This document shows, piece by piece, positions 53,492 to 62,981 of a stretch of 64,000 nt of DNA (positions are counted from its first letter, which is position 1; each line of letters starts with the position of its first letter). Source of the stretch: Aestuariibacter sp. A3R04 (GTDB taxonomy: Bacteria; Pseudomonadota; Gammaproteobacteria; Enterobacterales; Alteromonadaceae); NCBI RefSeq assembly GCF_018860805.1, contig NZ_JAHKQR010000003.1:372001-436000 (forward strand), in the 5' to 3' direction. A program made the translations under genes and the position numbers. A model generated the notes under the pieces. The model had not been told where the DNA came from. It did no database searches and was given only the letters and a program-made list of their open reading frames with translations.

Positions 53492-53523
53492 GTCAGCGCA
53501 CAGAAATCACTCCGCGCGCTGAC
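53492..53523 (+). other. Inverted repeat between convergent genes
   Basis: GTCAGCGC and GCGCTGAC form a perfect 8-bp stem with a 16-base loop between the lactonase and aminotransferase stops. Without a T-run it is a weak terminator candidate. Confidence 0.35.
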
Positions 53524-53530
53524 AAATAAA

Positions 53531-54718
53531 TTACGCCAATACTTCTTGTAAGGCGGCAACACAGGCATCAGTTTCTTCTGGCGTACCTACGCTTATTCGC
53601 GACCAAGAGTCAAAGCCGGGCCAGGTTCTGCCCACGACTTTGATTCCCTTTGCTTTCATTTTTTCAGCAAACGCATCGTGGGGCATACCCGTATCCACGT
53701 AAATGAAATTACCCTGCGGATTTTTGGCGTAAGGACGACCAAGGGCTTCAGCCGCAGCGGTGAGTTTATTGCGTTCGACTCTTATACGCTTCCGCATAGT
53801 CTCGAGGTTAGTGTGGTCGTCCATACTGGCCATACCGGCAACTAAAGCCAGGTAGTTCACTCCACCCATGCGCAGTTTTCTGCCCAATTGTTTGGCTTGA
53901 TCTGCAGGCATGATGGCATAGCCTAAACGCTGGCCTGCCATGGCATGTATTTTGGAAAAAGTGCGACAAATAACCACGTTGTGGCCGTCAGCTACTAATT
54001 GTGATTGTACATTTGCCGGATAAGCGTCTGACATTTCTATGTAGGCTTCATCGATGAAAACCTGTGCTTTCTTTGACACCCGTTTGGCAAAAGCGGTGAG
54101 TTTCGCCGGATCTACTATTTTTCCTGTTGGGTTATTGGGGTTACATATGTACACGGCAGTTGTGTCGTCAGTTACTGCAGCTTCAATGGCGTCGAGATCA
54201 AAGCCCATTTCAGCGTCTAGAGGAACATAGGTAACATCAGCACCCATGAATTCGGCACCTCGGGGAATACCTTCGTAGGTTGCCATGGAAGTTACCAACT
54301 TATTGCCGTTTTCGGTTATCCACTCTGCATAGCCAAACAGAATAGGTGAGGAGCCGTTTGTTACGACAATTTGATCTGCCGATACTCCTTCTTGCCGGGC
54401 AATTTTTTGTTTTAACACGTCAACCGTGGCATCGGTATAGCGAGCAAGATTAAACAGTTCACCCTGCATTGCATCAACCGCTTTCTGTGAAGGTCCAAAG
54501 GCATTTTCGTTGGAAGAGAGCCGCACCAATCCATCGTTGACATTCGGGGTTGCTGATGGGAAATGTGCGGTTTTCATCCCGGCCGCCTGAAGCTCTTTAA
54601 CGCCGCTTTCAAAACAGCCGGTGAGGGCCACAGCGCCTGCGCCTACGCTAACTGTTTTTAACCATTTGCGTCTTGAAATACCCGATGTGCTCATGCTTTC
54701 TGTTCGATTTGCTGCCAT
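53531..54718 (-). CDS. Tat-exported HisC-like PLP aminotransferase, putative lipoprotein
   Basis: Fold-type I aminotransferase of 395 residues, closest to histidinol-phosphate aminotransferases. It carries a twin-arginine signal (SRRKWLKTVSVGAGAVALTGC), so folded PLP enzyme would be exported, and the trailing LTGC suggests a lipidated Cys. PLP-fold blocks are VRLSSNENAFGPSQKA, VVTNGSSPILFGYAEW, VYICNPNNPTGKIVD and the PLP lysine in RTFSKIHAMAGQRLGY. The start at 54718 is chosen because the longer frame only adds residues before the Tat signal. The substrate is unknown. It converges with the sugar operon. Confidence 0.85.
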   Translation of the reverse strand: MAANRTESMSTSGISRRKWLKTVSVGAGAVALTGCFESGVKELQAAGMKTAHFPSATPNVNDGLVRLSSNENAFGPSQKAVDAMQGELFNLARYTDATVDVLKQKIARQEGVSADQIVVTNGSSPILFGYAEWITENGNKLVTSMATYEGIPRGAEFMGADVTYVPLDAEMGFDLDAIEAAVTDDTTAVYICNPNNPTGKIVDPAKLTAFAKRVSKKAQVFIDEAYIEMSDAYPANVQSQLVADGHNVVICRTFSKIHAMAGQRLGYAIMPADQAKQLGRKLRMGGVNYLALVAGMASMDDHTNLETMRKRIRVERNKLTAAAEALGRPYAKNPQGNFIYVDTGMPHDAFAEKMKAKGIKVVGRTWPGFDSWSRISVGTPEETDACVAALQEVLA

Positions 54719-55025
54719 GATTTTTCTCTTCTCTTGAATGGTTGAGTGATGCTGTTTTTCTCTGTTTAATTCGACGGTGAGGTAATACCGTTGGTTTCGG
54801 TCACAGACAACGTCAATGCAACTGGCATTCCAAATAGATAATCTGGCGCGATGGGCTCGAAATAAGGGGATAATCTGCACCTCAGTTGCGACAAACGGCC
54901 AGTCAGCCCATAAAAACTGGTCGGAAGCCTGTATCTAAGGACAATAGAAATGCCTTGGTATGGTGCGTTGAACTATTTTGGGGACATATTTTGGAGACAA
55001 GCCCCGCCGGGCCTGCCGAACCAAC

Positions 55026-56024
55026 CTACAATTTCAATATCATTTTTCCCGTGTTTTTTCCTTCGAAAAGCATGTTCAGCCCTTCACAGGCGTGGTCTAA
55101 GCCTTCAATGATATGCGCGCGATATTTGATTTTTCCCTGTTGAACATAAGGGGTGAGTTTTTCCAATAATTGCGGTATCTCGTTCCAGTGATCCGGCATG
55201 GCAAAACCTTGGATTGTGATACGTTTTTTGATCAGCGGTATCCAATTGGGTCCTGGAGAAGGTTTTTCAGCCTGATAATCGGCAATCATACCGCAGACAA
55301 CAATGCGGCCGTGCTCATTCATACGGTTCACTATGTGGTGCTGGATAGGGCCACCGGTGTTTTCGAAAAATACATCAATGCGATCTGGGGTCAGGGATTT
55401 TAGCTTTTCTTTTAAATCGTCAGTTTTATAGTTGATAGCACCATCAAAACCGAGTTCATTTACTATCCACTCGGCTTTGTCGTCGCTGCCCACAACCCCG
55501 ATGACACGCAGTCCATCTGCTTTTGCTAACTGACCAACAATCGAACCCACAGAACCCGCGGCCCCGGTAACGATGAGGGTTTCACCCTGTTTCGGTTTGC
55601 CAAAATTATACAGACCTGTGGTGGCTGTTAATCCGGGTAACGCAAACACGCACAGCGCCATTTCTTCGCTAATACCTGCCCGCAGTTTATTAAATCCTCT
55701 ACCGTTACTGACTACATATTCACTCCAGCCCGTCATTCCCATCACTTTGTCGCCGACGGCAAAATCCCCATTTTTTGATTCGACGACTTCCCCAACGCCG
55801 CTGGAGCGCATGACATCACCTAATTCAACCGGTGGAATGTAGCTTTCTCTGTCGTCACTCATCCACCCCAACATGGCAGGATCCAAGGACATATGGGTTT
55901 GTTTGATGACTATCTCACCGTCTTTTGCCGATGGAATAGTTTTTTCCCGGGTTTCGAATAAATGCGGGCCAATTTTTCCGTCGTCAGGGCGTTTCACTAA
56001 CGCAATTTCTTTATATGTGGACAT
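55026..56024 (-). CDS. NADP-dependent zinc-free MDR oxidoreductase
   Basis: Medium-chain reductase of 332 residues in the leukotriene-B4-dehydrogenase/CurA group, reducing alpha,beta-unsaturated ketones or quinone-like substrates. The cofactor motif is TGAAGSVGSIVGQLAK near residue 150, and FFENTGGPIQHHIVNRM follows. It lacks the zinc-ligand Cys cluster of alcohol dehydrogenases. It is divergent from the glutathione transferase homologue, with about 160 bases between the starts; both could serve electrophile detoxification. Confidence 0.88.
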   Translation of the reverse strand: MSTYKEIALVKRPDDGKIGPHLFETREKTIPSAKDGEIVIKQTHMSLDPAMLGWMSDDRESYIPPVELGDVMRSSGVGEVVESKNGDFAVGDKVMGMTGWSEYVVSNGRGFNKLRAGISEEMALCVFALPGLTATTGLYNFGKPKQGETLIVTGAAGSVGSIVGQLAKADGLRVIGVVGSDDKAEWIVNELGFDGAINYKTDDLKEKLKSLTPDRIDVFFENTGGPIQHHIVNRMNEHGRIVVCGMIADYQAEKPSPGPNWIPLIKKRITIQGFAMPDHWNEIPQLLEKLTPYVQQGKIKYRAHIIEGLDHACEGLNMLFEGKNTGKMILKL

Positions 56025-56183
56025 ATTGTCTCCTTATTGGTATTGCTGTACGAATGAGGTTGGGATGTTTTTATTTATTGCAACGGTTATACGGCTGAAT
56101 GCGTGATATTGATGGCCGCAATGGACAAATTTATGGTCACCGGCCAATGTCTTTCCGCAGTAAACCGCAACAGGAGAAGAATT

Positions 56184-56813
56184 GTGTACACTCTATACGG
56201 ATTCCCCCGTACACGCTCAGTGCGCGTTGCCTGGGCGTTGGAAGAACTCGGACTGCCCTACGAGTACCAACTGGTAAACTTGCGCACGGGAGAGCAAAAA
56301 TCAGAAGCTTTCCTACAGCGAAACCCGGCTGGAAAGGTACCGGCACTAGCAGGCGAAATTGGCACAATGATGGAGTCTGCGGCCATTGTAACCTGGTTGC
56401 TAGACAAGCATGGCCAACAGGAGTTTATGCCCGTGCTAGGTTCGCCGGAAAGAATGCGTTACGAAGAGGCCATGATATTTTTAACCACAGAACTTGAACA
56501 ACCTTTGTGGAATATGGCGAAGCACAAATTTGCGTTAGCGGAGGAATATCGCCTCGACGGGATGCAGCGGGTGGCAGAGTTTGAATTTGCCTCCGCTATG
56601 GCTACATTTTCAGCTATGCTCGGCGATAAATCCTATTTAACCGGCGCATTGTTTACCGGTGTGGACATCGTTGCAGGTCATATTCTCGCATGGGCCAAGG
56701 GCAGCAAAATGACCTGGCCCTATGACAATGTCACCACCTACGCAGAGCGTGTATTGGGAAGACCGGCCTACCAACGGGCATGGAAAAATGAAGTTGCTCA
56801 TCTTCCGGCGTAA
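56184..56813 (+). CDS. Glutathione S-transferase family protein
   Basis: A 209-residue protein. The thioredoxin-like N-terminal domain starts YTLYGFPRTRSVRVAWALEELG and has NPAGKVPALAG and MMESAAIVTWLLDKH (the Glu-Ser that binds the glutathione gamma-glutamyl part). The C-terminal domain is all-helical. GTG at 56184 is chosen: AGGAG lies seven bases upstream and the N-terminus is standard, though the open frame extends to 56103. The substrate is unknown. Confidence 0.88.
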   Translation: MYTLYGFPRTRSVRVAWALEELGLPYEYQLVNLRTGEQKSEAFLQRNPAGKVPALAGEIGTMMESAAIVTWLLDKHGQQEFMPVLGSPERMRYEEAMIFLTTELEQPLWNMAKHKFALAEEYRLDGMQRVAEFEFASAMATFSAMLGDKSYLTGALFTGVDIVAGHILAWAKGSKMTWPYDNVTTYAERVLGRPAYQRAWKNEVAHLPA

Positions 56814-56833
56814 GTGGGTTAAGCGCGAGCGGC

Positions 56834-57271
56834 TTAATCGACAAACATTTCTTGCTGAAACTTGAGTGTTTGGGTTTGGTTGCCCTGCTGAATGTCAATA
56901 GAAAAGCGAAATGTTTCCCTGTCATTAAACGACACAGGTGCAATGTAATAAATAGCATCCTGCTCTGTGATGCGCTTAAAGGCGAGGGGCCTGGTGGTAC
57001 CTAAGAGGTTTCGCGCAGTACCGGAAACGGCGGTACTGAGCGGTTTTTTTGTCTGACTATCGAGCACAGAAATATTCACAATGGCATTGTACTTACTGCG
57101 TATAATGCCATAGCGCTTAGCAATTTCGGGAGTGAAAAACGTAGTGTTAACCACAATGTAATGCACATCCCATTTACCCAGCTTTTCCATCTGTTCTGCT
57201 GATGCATGACTGTTGAGTAACACGAGTAGGCAGCCCATTAACCAGGTGATATAACTCGGGCGATACGTCAT
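56834..57271 (-). CDS. DUF4426 family exported protein
   Basis: A 145-residue protein with a signal peptide (likely cut after SHASA, residue 25). The mature part has VHYIVVNTTFFTPEIAKRYGI and ends FQQEMFVD, typical of DUF4426. The function is unknown. It regularly follows yggT in Alteromonadales and Vibrio, as here, 30 bases downstream. Confidence 0.82.
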   Translation of the reverse strand: MTYRPSYITWLMGCLLVLLNSHASAEQMEKLGKWDVHYIVVNTTFFTPEIAKRYGIIRSKYNAIVNISVLDSQTKKPLSTAVSGTARNLLGTTRPLAFKRITEQDAIYYIAPVSFNDRETFRFSIDIQQGNQTQTLKFQQEMFVD

Positions 57272-57301
57272 GGTTTTTCTCCAACACTAAATAAAAAAGG
57301 C

Positions 57302-57847
57302 TCAGTAAATCCCGAAAGTGTTTTGCAGCAGTATCTGAATAAACTGCAATGCAATAATGGCGATGAGCACTGACAAATCGAGCCCGCCGATCGGGGGGAT
57401 CACTTTTCTGATGGGCGCGAGAAAGGGTTCGGTGAGTTGATAAAGCACATATTCAATGGGATTTTGTCCCTGTGAGACCCAACTGAGTATGGCGCGAATG
57501 ATCAACATCCAGAACATTAGCGACAAAGCTTGCTTGAGAACGGTAATTAGCGCCAGAATGATGATGGCCACCGGGTTTATCATACCTGAACCAAAGAGTA
57601 AGGTGAGGGCCACAAACTTTAATGCAGCAACAGCTATTGCCAGAACAAGAGTGGCTGTATCGAAGTTGCCTATAGAGGGAATGACCCGACGCAGCGGACC
57701 GACAATGGGGTGCGTGGCTTTGACGATAAACTGACTGGCAGGATTGTAGAAATCCGCTTTTACCAATTGTAACCACAATCGTAAAATCACTACCATCAGA
57801 TATAAATCGAAGAGGGTATTGACTAAAAATACCGATGCGTCGTTCAT
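57302..57847 (-). CDS. yggT: YggT family membrane protein
   Basis: A 181-residue inner-membrane protein with two copies of the YggT repeat, each two hydrophobic helices with a conserved P(I/L)xPxRxxIP-type loop (HPIVGPLRRVIPSIGN and EPFLAPIRKVIPPIGG). Homologues have been tied to osmotic stress and, in plastids, to cytochrome assembly. It follows proC by 19 bases. Confidence 0.9.
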   Translation of the reverse strand: MNDASVFLVNTLFDLYLMVVILRLWLQLVKADFYNPASQFIVKATHPIVGPLRRVIPSIGNFDTATLVLAIAVAALKFVALTLLFGSGMINPVAIIILALITVLKQALSLMFWMLIIRAILSWVSQGQNPIEYVLYQLTEPFLAPIRKVIPPIGGLDLSVLIAIIALQFIQILLQNTFGIY

Positions 57848-57866
57848 GTAACGTTTCCTGTATAAA

Positions 57867-58688
57867 TTAAAACTGTGTGGCCATTTCTTCAGCCCTAGCG
57901 ACGGCAGCGCGCATGGCTTTGCTGACGGTTTCCTGCAGGCCTTCTTCTATCAGGGTATTTACAGCTGCCGCTGTTGTACCACCTTTAGATGTAACGTGGG
58001 ATCTCAATTGACTTAATTCAATCTCTGGATTGTGACAAACCATTTCTGCTGCGCCTAACATGGCTTGTTGCACCATTAATCGGGCTACGGATTTGTCAAA
58101 GCCCATACTAACGGCTTCTTCTTCCATCGCCTGCAAAAACAGGAAAAAGTAAGCCGGACTGCTGCCGGCTGCGGCAATGACACCATTAATGCCGTCTTCA
58201 CGGTCAACCCACACGGTTTCACCTACTGCCCCCATAACGCTGTCGGCATAATCTTTATCGTCGCGGTCAACGGTATCATCGGCATATAATCCCGACATCC
58301 CCTTGCCGATCAGGCTCGGTGTATTAGGCATAATGCGAATTATCGGGTATTCGCCTCCGAGCATTGTCTGCAAGCGGGCAACGGGTAAGCCTGCGGCGAT
58401 GGACAAAAACAACTTGCCTTCAAGATCGTTGTTAGCTGTCAACGCGCCCAGCATGTCTGCCATAATTTGTGGCTTAACTGCCAGTACAATGGCTTCAGCA
58501 AACTGACACGCTTCGTCGTTTGATTGGGTTACCTGAATACCAAATTCTTCGCTTAGTGCCTCCAGCTTTGGCATGGACGGGTTACTGGCGAGAATGCGTG
58601 TTTTGTCGTAACCCGATTGAATTAGCCCGCTGATAATACTGCGAGTCATGTTACCTGCGCCAATAAAAGCTAGTTTTTTCTGTTGCAT
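57867..58688 (-). CDS. proC: Pyrroline-5-carboxylate reductase
   Basis: Last enzyme of proline synthesis, 273 residues. The Rossmann start is KLAFIGAGNMTRSIISGLI, then AVKPQIMADML, RIMPNTPSLIGKGMSG, and the C-terminal signature QLRSHVTSKGGTTAAAVNTL. It lies between yggS and yggT, a common gammaproteobacterial order. Confidence 0.96.
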   Translation of the reverse strand: MQQKKLAFIGAGNMTRSIISGLIQSGYDKTRILASNPSMPKLEALSEEFGIQVTQSNDEACQFAEAIVLAVKPQIMADMLGALTANNDLEGKLFLSIAAGLPVARLQTMLGGEYPIIRIMPNTPSLIGKGMSGLYADDTVDRDDKDYADSVMGAVGETVWVDREDGINGVIAAAGSSPAYFFLFLQAMEEEAVSMGFDKSVARLMVQQAMLGAAEMVCHNPEIELSQLRSHVTSKGGTTAAAVNTLIEEGLQETVSKAMRAAVARAEEMATQF

Positions 58689-58731
58689 GAAAACCCTTTA
58701 GATTCAGTGGAAAAAATATCCGAAAAATGAG

Positions 58732-59424
58732 TTAGCCATTGTTTCGACTGCCGAAAATGGCCGTACCTATTCTGACCATGGTGGAACCATGGGCGATGGC
58801 GGCTTCGAGATCGCCACTCATTCCTACGGACAGGGTATCAAAATCGCTCAGCTTTGTGTGATATTGGGTAAATAATTCTGCCAGTTTACCCAGCGTTGTT
58901 GCTTGTTTAACGGTATCAGTTGTGGCTTCGGGGATCGCCATTAATCCGCGTAGACGCAAGTTTGGCATGGCGGCTATCGTTTCAATTAACGCGGGGAGTT
59001 CCTGCTCGCCGATGCCCGATTTGCTACTTTCGCCATCTATATTCAGTTGAATACATACATTCAGTGCTGACATGGTGGCCGGACGCTGGTCGTTGAGGCG
59101 GCGGGCAGTCTTTTCCCGGTCTACTGATTGGACCCAGTGAAAATGTTCGGCCACGATACGGGTCTTATTTGACTGAATGGGACCAATCATATGCCACTCA
59201 ATGTCTTTGAGATGGGTGAGGGCTTGGATCTTTTCTACTCCCTCCTGCACATAGTTTTCACCAAATAAACGTTGTCCTGCTTCATACGCTTGGGTGATAT
59301 CAGATACCGGTTTTGTTTTACTCACCGCTAGCAATTGAACGGATTTTGGTGGACGATGCGCATTGGCAGTGGCGCGTTCCATTCGCAAGTGTGCGGATTT
59401 CAGTCGTTCTGCTATTGTTTGCAT
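58732..59424 (-). CDS. yggS: PLP homeostasis protein YggS
   Basis: A 230-residue single-domain PLP-binding protein that buffers free PLP in cells. The PLP lysine is in LLAVSKTKPV near residue 35. Further blocks are LFGENYVQEGVEKI, WHMIGPIQSNKTR and GMSGDLEAAIAHGSTMVRIG. It is divergent from pilT, the usual arrangement in gammaproteobacteria. Confidence 0.95.
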   Translation of the reverse strand: MQTIAERLKSAHLRMERATANAHRPPKSVQLLAVSKTKPVSDITQAYEAGQRLFGENYVQEGVEKIQALTHLKDIEWHMIGPIQSNKTRIVAEHFHWVQSVDREKTARRLNDQRPATMSALNVCIQLNIDGESSKSGIGEQELPALIETIAAMPNLRLRGLMAIPEATTDTVKQATTLGKLAELFTQYHTKLSDFDTLSVGMSGDLEAAIAHGSTMVRIGTAIFGSRNNG

Positions 59425-59451
59425 TAGTCACCTGTGTTTGGAGAAGTGGTT

Positions 59452-60489
59452 GTGGATATTACCGAACTTTTGGCATTTAGTGTTAAAAATAAAGCCTCAG
59501 ATTTGCACTTATCGGCAGGACTGCCGCCTATTATTCGCGTTGACGGTGAAATGCGCCGCCTCAACGTCGCAGAGCTGGATCACAAACAGGTGCATGCGCT
59601 GATATATGAAATAATGAATGACAAACAGCGCAAGGAATACGAAGAAAATCTTGAGGTGGATTTTTCTTTTGAAGTTAAAGATTTGTCGCGTTTCAGGGTG
59701 AATGCATTTGTGCAGAATCGCGGTGCCGCTGCCGTGCTCAGGACTATTCCAAGTAAAGTCTTGTCGTTGGAAGATCTAGGAGCGCCCGAGATATTTCGCA
59801 GTATCATAGACCAGCCCACGGGACTGGTATTGGTAACGGGGGCAACCGGTTCAGGTAAGAGTACCACGCTTGCAGCGATGATAGACCACATAAACAATAC
59901 CAAGCGCGACCATATTCTCACTATCGAGGACCCCATTGAGTTTGTCCACGACAACAAACTAAGTGTACTCAATCAACGGGAAGTACACCGGGACACCCAC
60001 AGTTTTTCCAACGCCTTACGTTCAGCGTTGCGGGAAGACCCTGATGTGGTTCTTGTAGGTGAGCTGCGCGACCTTGAGACCATTCGTTTGGCAATGACGG
60101 CGGCGGAAACCGGGCACCTGGTGTTTGGCACCTTGCACACCAACTCTGCACCTAAAACCATCGACAGGATCATCGACGTGTTTCCCGCAGAAGAAAAAGC
60201 CATGATACGATCAATGTTATCGGAATCCCTTCGCGCGGTTATTTCGCAAACCTTATTGAAGAAGATCGGGGGAGGCCGGGTGGCTGCTCACGAAATAATG
60301 GTGGGCATTCCTGCCATTAGAAACCTGATCCGCGAAGATAAAGTTCCGCAGATGTACTCAGTAATACAGACTGGTCAGGCCCATGGTATGCAAACCATGG
60401 AACAGGCATTACAAAAAATGGTCGCCCTTGGCGTGATAAGCCAGCAAGACGCGGCCGCAAAATCCATTGATAAAAACAAACACATGTAG
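59452..60489 (+). CDS. pilT: Type IV pilus retraction ATPase PilT
   Basis: Hexameric motor of 345 residues that retracts type IV pili, powering twitching and DNA uptake. It has Walker A GATGSGKSTTLAAMI near residue 135, the Asp box EDPIEFVH, Walker B VLVGELRDLETIRLAM, the His box TGHLVFGTLHT, and AIRNLIREDK, the AIRNLIRE motif needed for retraction. GTG at 59452, with GGAG eight bases upstream, fits the conserved MDITELLAF start better than the TTG at 59434. Confidence 0.96.
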   Translation: MDITELLAFSVKNKASDLHLSAGLPPIIRVDGEMRRLNVAELDHKQVHALIYEIMNDKQRKEYEENLEVDFSFEVKDLSRFRVNAFVQNRGAAAVLRTIPSKVLSLEDLGAPEIFRSIIDQPTGLVLVTGATGSGKSTTLAAMIDHINNTKRDHILTIEDPIEFVHDNKLSVLNQREVHRDTHSFSNALRSALREDPDVVLVGELRDLETIRLAMTAAETGHLVFGTLHTNSAPKTIDRIIDVFPAEEKAMIRSMLSESLRAVISQTLLKKIGGGRVAAHEIMVGIPAIRNLIREDKVPQMYSVIQTGQAHGMQTMEQALQKMVALGVISQQDAAAKSIDKNKHM

Positions 60490-60498
60490 GAGCGCTGC

Positions 60499-61614
60499 GT
60501 GAAACTGCAGTCTTACTTTGAAATGGCCACTGAGCGTGGCGCGTCAGATATTTTTATCACCGTAGGTTTTCCGGTGAGTGCAAAAATAGATGGTCAGCTA
60601 ACGCCGTTAGGCGATGAACCGCTCTCGCGATTTCAGGCCAAAGAACTGGTTCAAAGCGTTATGGAAGAGCGCTATATTCGCGAGCTGAATGAACTCAAAG
60701 AGAGTAATTTTGCCGTTGGTATTACTAATGTCGGCCGCTTTCGCTGCAGTGCATTTTGGCAACGTGACTCCATTGGAATGGTGGCCAGAAGAATTGTAAC
60801 CGAAATTCCTAAAGTCGATGAACTGGGTTTGCCCGGTGTGCTCAAAGATATCATCATGAGTAAGCGGGGCTTGGTGCTTATGGTTGGTGCAACAGGGACG
60901 GGGAAATCTACTTCTCTGGCTGCCTTGATTGACCACCGCAACCACAGTAGTCGAGGCCATATTTTAACCATTGAAGATCCCATCGAGTTTATTCACAAAC
61001 ACGGTCAGTGTGTGGTAACTCAACGTGAAGTGGGTATTGATACAATGAGCTTTGACGATGCCCTTAAAAGCTCCTTGCGTCAGGCCCCTGACGTTATTTT
61101 GCTGGGCGAGATCCGCTCAATGGAGACTATGGAATACGCCATGTCGTTTGCCGATACCGGGCACCTTTGTGTCGCGACACTGCACGCGAACAACGCCAAC
61201 CAGGCCATCGAGCGCATCATGCATTTGGCGCCTAAAGAAATGCACAATAAACTCTTGTTCGATTTAAGCTTGAACTTGCGTGCTATTGTGGCTCAGCAAT
61301 TGGTTCCCAAAAAAGATGGCAAGGGAAGGGTTGCTGCTATTGAAGTGTTGCTGAATTCACCTTTTGTGGCAGAGCTCATTCAGAGCAATCGCACCGGTGA
61401 GCTCAAAGATGCGATGAAAAAAGGCAAAGAGTTAGGCATGCAAACCTTTGACATGGCATTGTACGAGTTATACCGGCAAGATCGCATTAGCTATGATCAG
61501 GCTATTCATCATGCCGATTCTCCCAACGATTTGCGATTAATGATAAAACTCGAGGCCAGCGAAGGTTCTGAACTCGGGTCGTTGTCGGGTGTATCCATCG
61601 ACATGGATGACTAA
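60499..61614 (+). CDS. pilU: PilT-dependent retraction ATPase PilU
   Basis: PilT paralogue of 371 residues that assists retraction under load. Walker A is GATGTGKSTSLAALI near residue 130, then EDPIEFIHKHG, ILLGEIRSMETMEYAM and TGHLCVATLHANNA. A C-terminal tail beyond the PilT length (ending SIDMDD) is typical of PilU. It starts with GTG after AGGAG, nine bases after pilT. Confidence 0.95.
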   Translation: MKLQSYFEMATERGASDIFITVGFPVSAKIDGQLTPLGDEPLSRFQAKELVQSVMEERYIRELNELKESNFAVGITNVGRFRCSAFWQRDSIGMVARRIVTEIPKVDELGLPGVLKDIIMSKRGLVLMVGATGTGKSTSLAALIDHRNHSSRGHILTIEDPIEFIHKHGQCVVTQREVGIDTMSFDDALKSSLRQAPDVILLGEIRSMETMEYAMSFADTGHLCVATLHANNANQAIERIMHLAPKEMHNKLLFDLSLNLRAIVAQQLVPKKDGKGRVAAIEVLLNSPFVAELIQSNRTGELKDAMKKGKELGMQTFDMALYELYRQDRISYDQAIHHADSPNDLRLMIKLEASEGSELGSLSGVSIDMDD

Positions 61615-61620
61615 AAAGCC

Positions 61621-61947
61621 ATGCGCAAACTTTTTTCTCACGACGACCGGTTTCTGTTTCAGCAGTTGCGGACGGAACTGGATGCCGTGTGTATCCCTTA
61701 TTTGGTAAAAAACGAGTATGCGGGTGGTGCCATGGGCGAATTGCCGTGGCAGGAGACGCAGCTAGAGCTTTGGCTCATGGATGAGCAATGGTACGAAAAA
61801 GCGAAAGCTATTGTTAACGACCTTGTGACTAAACGCAGCGACAAGTTTGCGTGGCAATGTGGTGAATGTGGGGAAGTAATCGAAGGGCATTTTCCATTGT
61901 GCTGGAACTGTCAGACTTCCCAGGAAGCAACTGACAGTGGCAATTGA
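61621..61947 (+). CDS. DUF2007-like protein with C-terminal zinc ribbon
   Basis: A 108-residue protein. The N-terminal part (about 1-72) resembles the DUF2007 alpha/beta domain of putative signal-transducing proteins (CIPYLVKNEYAGGAMGELPW, ELWLMDEQWYEKAKAIV). The C-terminal part has four cysteines as CGECG and CWNCQ, a zinc-ribbon pattern. It starts six bases after pilU and is probably on the same transcript. The function is not known. Confidence 0.78.
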   Translation: MRKLFSHDDRFLFQQLRTELDAVCIPYLVKNEYAGGAMGELPWQETQLELWLMDEQWYEKAKAIVNDLVTKRSDKFAWQCGECGEVIEGHFPLCWNCQTSQEATDSGN

Positions 61948-61990
61948 CACAAGAGTATCCGCAGGGGATTGCCTTAGTTATAGGTGTCGC

Positions 61991-62422
61991 TTACTGGAAT
62001 TGGTTTTCAGCCCAACTGGTAAAAATAACGCAGGCAGATACACTGTCAACCTTGTCCTTCGTCAGTTTTTTATAGCCACCTAACTCGAACAACATGGCCT
62101 TCGCATCTGCCGTAGAAAGCCGTTCATCCCAAGTTTCTACAGCGACGTTGAAGCGTCCGAGTAACCGATTGGCAAATCGCTTGGCAAGGAGGGTAACTGT
62201 CTGTTCAGTGCCGTCCATGTTCAGGGGCAGACCAACTACTACCAAATCCGGTTGCCACTCACTGTATAACGCCTTAACCTTATTCCAGTCCGGTACGCCA
62301 TCCTGAGCTTTTAGCGCTGCAAGGGGAGAAGCCGTTCCGGTAATTTCCTGCCCCACAGCGACACCTATGCTTTTGGTCCCAAAATCAAAGCTTAGTACGG
62401 TTCGTGATTTTGCCTCAGGCAT
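61991..62422 (-). CDS. ruvX: RuvX/YqgF pre-16S rRNA nuclease
   Basis: RNase-H-fold protein of 143 residues that in E. coli finishes the 5' end of 16S rRNA and was once proposed as a Holliday-junction resolvase. The fold motifs are [29 protein letters not shown], and [14 protein letters not shown] with the catalytic acid. It overlaps the end of yqgE by eight bases in gshB-yqgE-ruvX. Confidence 0.94.
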   Translation of the reverse strand: MPEAKSRTVLSFDFGTKSIGVAVGQEITGTASPLAALKAQDGVPDWNKVKALYSEWQPDLVVVGLPLNMDGTEQTVTLLAKRFANRLLGRFNVAVETWDERLSTADAKAMLFELGGYKKLTKDKVDSVSACVIFTSWAENQFQ

Positions 62423-62981
62423 GGCCGATCTCTGGCGTCAGTTGCCATATATCCACACCGAGCTTTTTCACTGCAGCCTGCCATTTTTTATGGATCGGCG
62501 TGTTGAACAGAATCTCGGCGTCAGCTTCTACGGTTAGCCATGCGTTTTCCTGCATTTCTTCCTCCAGTTGTCCGGCTTCCCAGCCAGCATAGCCCAGAGC
62601 AATCAATGCGTGTTCAGGACCGCTTTTACTGCCAATTGCCGAGAGAATATCTTTAGACGTAGTGACGACAATTCCCGGCCCCAAAGGCAGGCTGGAACCC
62701 CACTCTCCTTCACCCGAGTGTAAAACAAAGCCTCGTTCTTGCCCAACTGGGCCACCGGCCAGGATAATTTGTTCAGACGTATCATCGCCATAAGAAACGT
62801 CTTTGTCGGTCTGTTCTAATAGTTCTTTAAGTGTCATCGTCGACGGCTGATTGATAACAATACCCATCGCTCCTTCACTATTGTGCTCGCAAATGTAAGT
62901 TATGGAACGGGAAAAATAAGCGTCATCCAGCGAAGGCATAGCAATGAGAAAATGGTTCTGCAGTGAAGTAAGTTCTGTCAT
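62415..62981 (-). CDS. yqgE: YqgE/AlgH family protein (UPF0301)
   Basis: A 188-residue UPF0301 protein. Family blocks are [20 protein letters not shown] at the start, [25 protein letters not shown], and [18 protein letters not shown]. The biochemical role is not settled; AlgH in Pseudomonas affects alginate regulation. It overlaps gshB by four bases (ATGA). Confidence 0.94.
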   Translation of the reverse strand: MTELTSLQNHFLIAMPSLDDAYFSRSITYICEHNSEGAMGIVINQPSTMTLKELLEQTDKDVSYGDDTSEQIILAGGPVGQERGFVLHSGEGEWGSSLPLGPGIVVTTSKDILSAIGSKSGPEHALIALGYAGWEAGQLEEEMQENAWLTVEADAEILFNTPIHKKWQAAVKKLGVDIWQLTPEIGHA

